Shown here piece after piece: positions 12,210 to 13,987 of a stretch of 13,987 nucleotides of DNA (position 1 is the stretch's first letter; each line of letters starts with the position of its first letter). The translations under genes and the position numbers were made by a program. The stretch comes from Lachnospiraceae bacterium. Lineage in GTDB: Bacteria > Bacillota_A > Clostridia > Lachnospirales > Lachnospiraceae. Where the stretch lies: contig JAGATU010000046.1 in NCBI GenBank assembly GCA_017621115.1, forward strand, positions 1 to 13,987, given 5' to 3'. The notes below the pieces were generated by a model. That model was not told the DNA's origin. It was given only the letters and a program-made list of their open reading frames with translations, and ran no database searches.

Positions 12210-13987
12210 ATGACAGGTGAAAAGTTTACATTAATGCAATACTCAGTTAGCGCAATTCTTGGTTTAATTGATGCAGAGGATTTTGTCATTCCTGAAATTC
12301 AGAGACCGTTTGTGTGGAAGAGAAGTCAGGTAAGAGATTTAATTGATTCATTGTACAATGGTTATCCAACCGGATATATTATCACGTGGAAAAATCCTGA
12401 TGTTAAGACAAAGGATGGCGGTAAAGCAAACGGAAAGAAAGTGTTGATTGATGGTCAGCAAAGAGTTACTGCGTTAATGGCTGCCATTGCCGGAAAAGAA
12501 GTCTTAGATGATGATTTTAACAAAGACAGAATAAAGATAGCATTTAATCCGTTAGCAGAGGATGAAACAAAGCGTTTTGCGGTGCAGGATGCATCGCATT
12601 TAAAGGACAAACGATGGATACCGGATATTTCAGTTGTCTTTGACACAGAGTTTGATTCTTTTGATTTTGCAATGAAATATTGCGAAGTGAATGAAGGAAT
12701 TAAACCCAATGAAGTGAATAAGGCTGTAACTGCGTTGAAGGGAATTGCTAATCGTCAGATAGGTGTTATAGAGTTGGATGCGGCGTTGGATATTGACGAA
12801 GTTACTGAAATATTTATTCGTATCAATTCTAAGGGTACAGCACTTAGTCAGTCAGACTTCGTAATGTCCAAAATGGCGGCAGATACAATTCATGCAGGTA
12901 GCCTCATGAGAAAGACTGTGGATTATTTCTGTCATTTGGCTGTAAAACCAGATTTCTATTCACAGCTAACACATGATGTGGAATTCAAGGCATCTAAATA
13001 TGCGTATAAGATAAAATGGTTAGCAAAAGATTATGATGATATCTATGATCCGGATTATGGTGATATGCTTAGAGTATCTTTTATGCATCAGTTTAGAAGA
13101 GGTAAACTGGCAGACTTGGTTAGTTTACTTTCTGGACGTGATTTTGTTACAAAGGAATTCAGAGAAGATATTGTTGAAGAATCTTATGGAAAATTGGACG
13201 CTGGTATTATGAATTTTATCAACCAGTATAATTTTTCTCAGTTTGTTATGGCAATTAAGGGTGCCGGATATGTATCGAGCAAGCTTCTTAATTCGAGAAT
13301 GACATTGGATTTTGCATATACATTGTATTTGATGTTGTTAGATGACCCTGCAATTCCGAATGCACAGATAAAGAGATATGTGCAGAAATGGTTTGTGCTT
13401 TCAACATTGACTTCAAGATATATTGGTTCACCGGAAACGCAGATGGACCGTGACATGAGAACTATTGGGGAGAAAGGCTTCCTAACCTTTTTAGCAGATG
13501 TTGAGGCTTCAGCACTTTCAGAATCCTTCTGGACAGTTACATTACCTCAGAATTTAGAAACATCATCGGTTAACAGTCCGGCGTTTAATACATTTTTAGC
13601 GGCACAGATTAATATGAACTGTAATTCAATGTTAATGAATGGCACGAAAGTTGCAGATTTGATTACTATTTCCGGAGATGTGCACCATATATTCCCGCGC
13701 AGTTATCTGAAAAATAATGGTGTGGATAATAAGACGAAATATAATCAGGTTGCGAACTACATATACCTTGATACACAGGTGAATAAAGCAATTAGTGATG
13801 ATGCACCGAATGTATATTTTGGAAAGGTTTTGAGTCAGTGTGAAAGTGGAAATATCGTGCTTGGAAATATTGCAGATAAAGACTTGCTTGCGACAAATCT
13901 TGAAGAAAACTGTATTCCACAAAATATCATGAATATGACAGTTGAGAACTATGATGAATTTTTAACTGAGAGACGTAAAATGATGGC
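12210..13987 (+). CDS. DUF262/DUF1524 (GmrSD-like) nuclease, truncated by the window edge
   Basis: An open frame of 592 codons that runs off the right edge without a stop. The N-terminus (about 8-130) is a DUF262 domain: IPEIQRPFVWKRSQVRDLIDSL (28-49) and DGQQR (81-85), the motif linked to nucleotide binding or hydrolysis in GmrSD, BrxU and SspE proteins. FIRINSKGTALSQSDF continues the family pattern. Near 490-525, DVHHIFPRSYL (H492, H493) with later asparagines (N518, N527) looks like a DUF1524 His-Me/HNH-type nuclease centre. Known relatives are type IV restriction enzymes acting on modified DNA, or partners of phosphorothioate systems. CGAGGAT at 12197-12203 is a weak ribosome site, 22 bases after the upstream stop. 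The target cannot be told from sequence. The 3' end lies outside the window. Confidence 0.85.
   Translation, partial: MTGEKFTLMQYSVSAILGLIDAEDFVIPEIQRPFVWKRSQVRDLIDSLYNGYPTGYIITWKNPDVKTKDGGKANGKKVLIDGQQRVTALMAAIAGKEVLDDDFNKDRIKIAFNPLAEDETKRFAVQDASHLKDKRWIPDISVVFDTEFDSFDFAMKYCEVNEGIKPNEVNKAVTALKGIANRQIGVIELDAALDIDEVTEIFIRINSKGTALSQSDFVMSKMAADTIHAGSLMRKTVDYFCHLAVKPDFYSQLTHDVEFKASKYAYKIKWLAKDYDDIYDPDYGDMLRVSFMHQFRRGKLADLVSLLSGRDFVTKEFREDIVEESYGKLDAGIMNFINQYNFSQFVMAIKGAGYVSSKLLNSRMTLDFAYTLYLMLLDDPAIPNAQIKRYVQKWFVLSTLTSRYIGSPETQMDRDMRTIGEKGFLTFLADVEASALSESFWTVTLPQNLETSSVNSPAFNTFLAAQINMNCNSMLMNGTKVADLITISGDVHHIFPRSYLKNNGVDNKTKYNQVANYIYLDTQVNKAISDDAPNVYFGKVLSQCESGNIVLGNIADKDLLATNLEENCIPQNIMNMTVENYDEFLTERRKMM

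Overview
The window looks like chromosomal DNA of a low-to-moderate GC Clostridia member, most likely Lachnospiraceae. This is an inference from strong AGGAGG-type ribosome sites, sigma-A-like promoters with 17-bp spacers, Firmicutes-type LexA boxes and the gene families present. Every convincing gene is on the + strand. No rRNA, tRNA, CRISPR array or transposase was seen.

Region 1 (about 45-1693) is a two-gene unit: a HAD phosphatase of the 5'-nucleotidase-like type and a CPBP-family membrane protease, closed by an intrinsic terminator. Region 2 (1697-3906) is a two-gene operon encoding a radical SAM protein with a C-terminal helix-hairpin-helix and a DUF4130-type 'DNA metabolism' protein. 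Its promoter carries two LexA/SOS-like boxes, one between -35 and -10 and one just downstream of the predicted transcription start. The sequence therefore points to a DNA-damage-induced pair whose chemistry is not established. Region 3 (3907-6798) holds a small HPr-like protein without the phospho-histidine region, a strong terminator, and a large fusion of a Cas4/AddB-type nuclease domain with an iron-sulfur DinG/XPD-type helicase.

Region 4 (6799-7899) is mostly non-coding. It holds a set of four 9-bp repeats in inverted pairs, a cluster of DnaA-box-like sites, a clear promoter driving a tiny Glu/Ala/Thr/Val-only lipoprotein, and a run of three hairpins, the first being that gene's terminator. 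Region 5 (7900-10202) is a single hybrid histidine kinase with its own promoter and terminator.

Region 6 (10215-11307) holds a small metallophosphoesterase and a HigA/XRE-type regulator that ends early; the decayed continuation of its reading frame follows the stop codon. Region 7 (11370 to the right edge) is AT-rich and accessory in character: a small Cro/CI-type regulator behind a near-consensus promoter with palindromic operator candidates, an unrecognised 164-residue protein, and a DUF262/DUF1524 (GmrSD-like) nuclease running off the window. It reads as the left end of a regulated defence cassette.

The best candidates for something undescribed are the SOS-controlled radical SAM/DUF4130 pair and the regulator-unknown-DUF262 cassette at the right edge.
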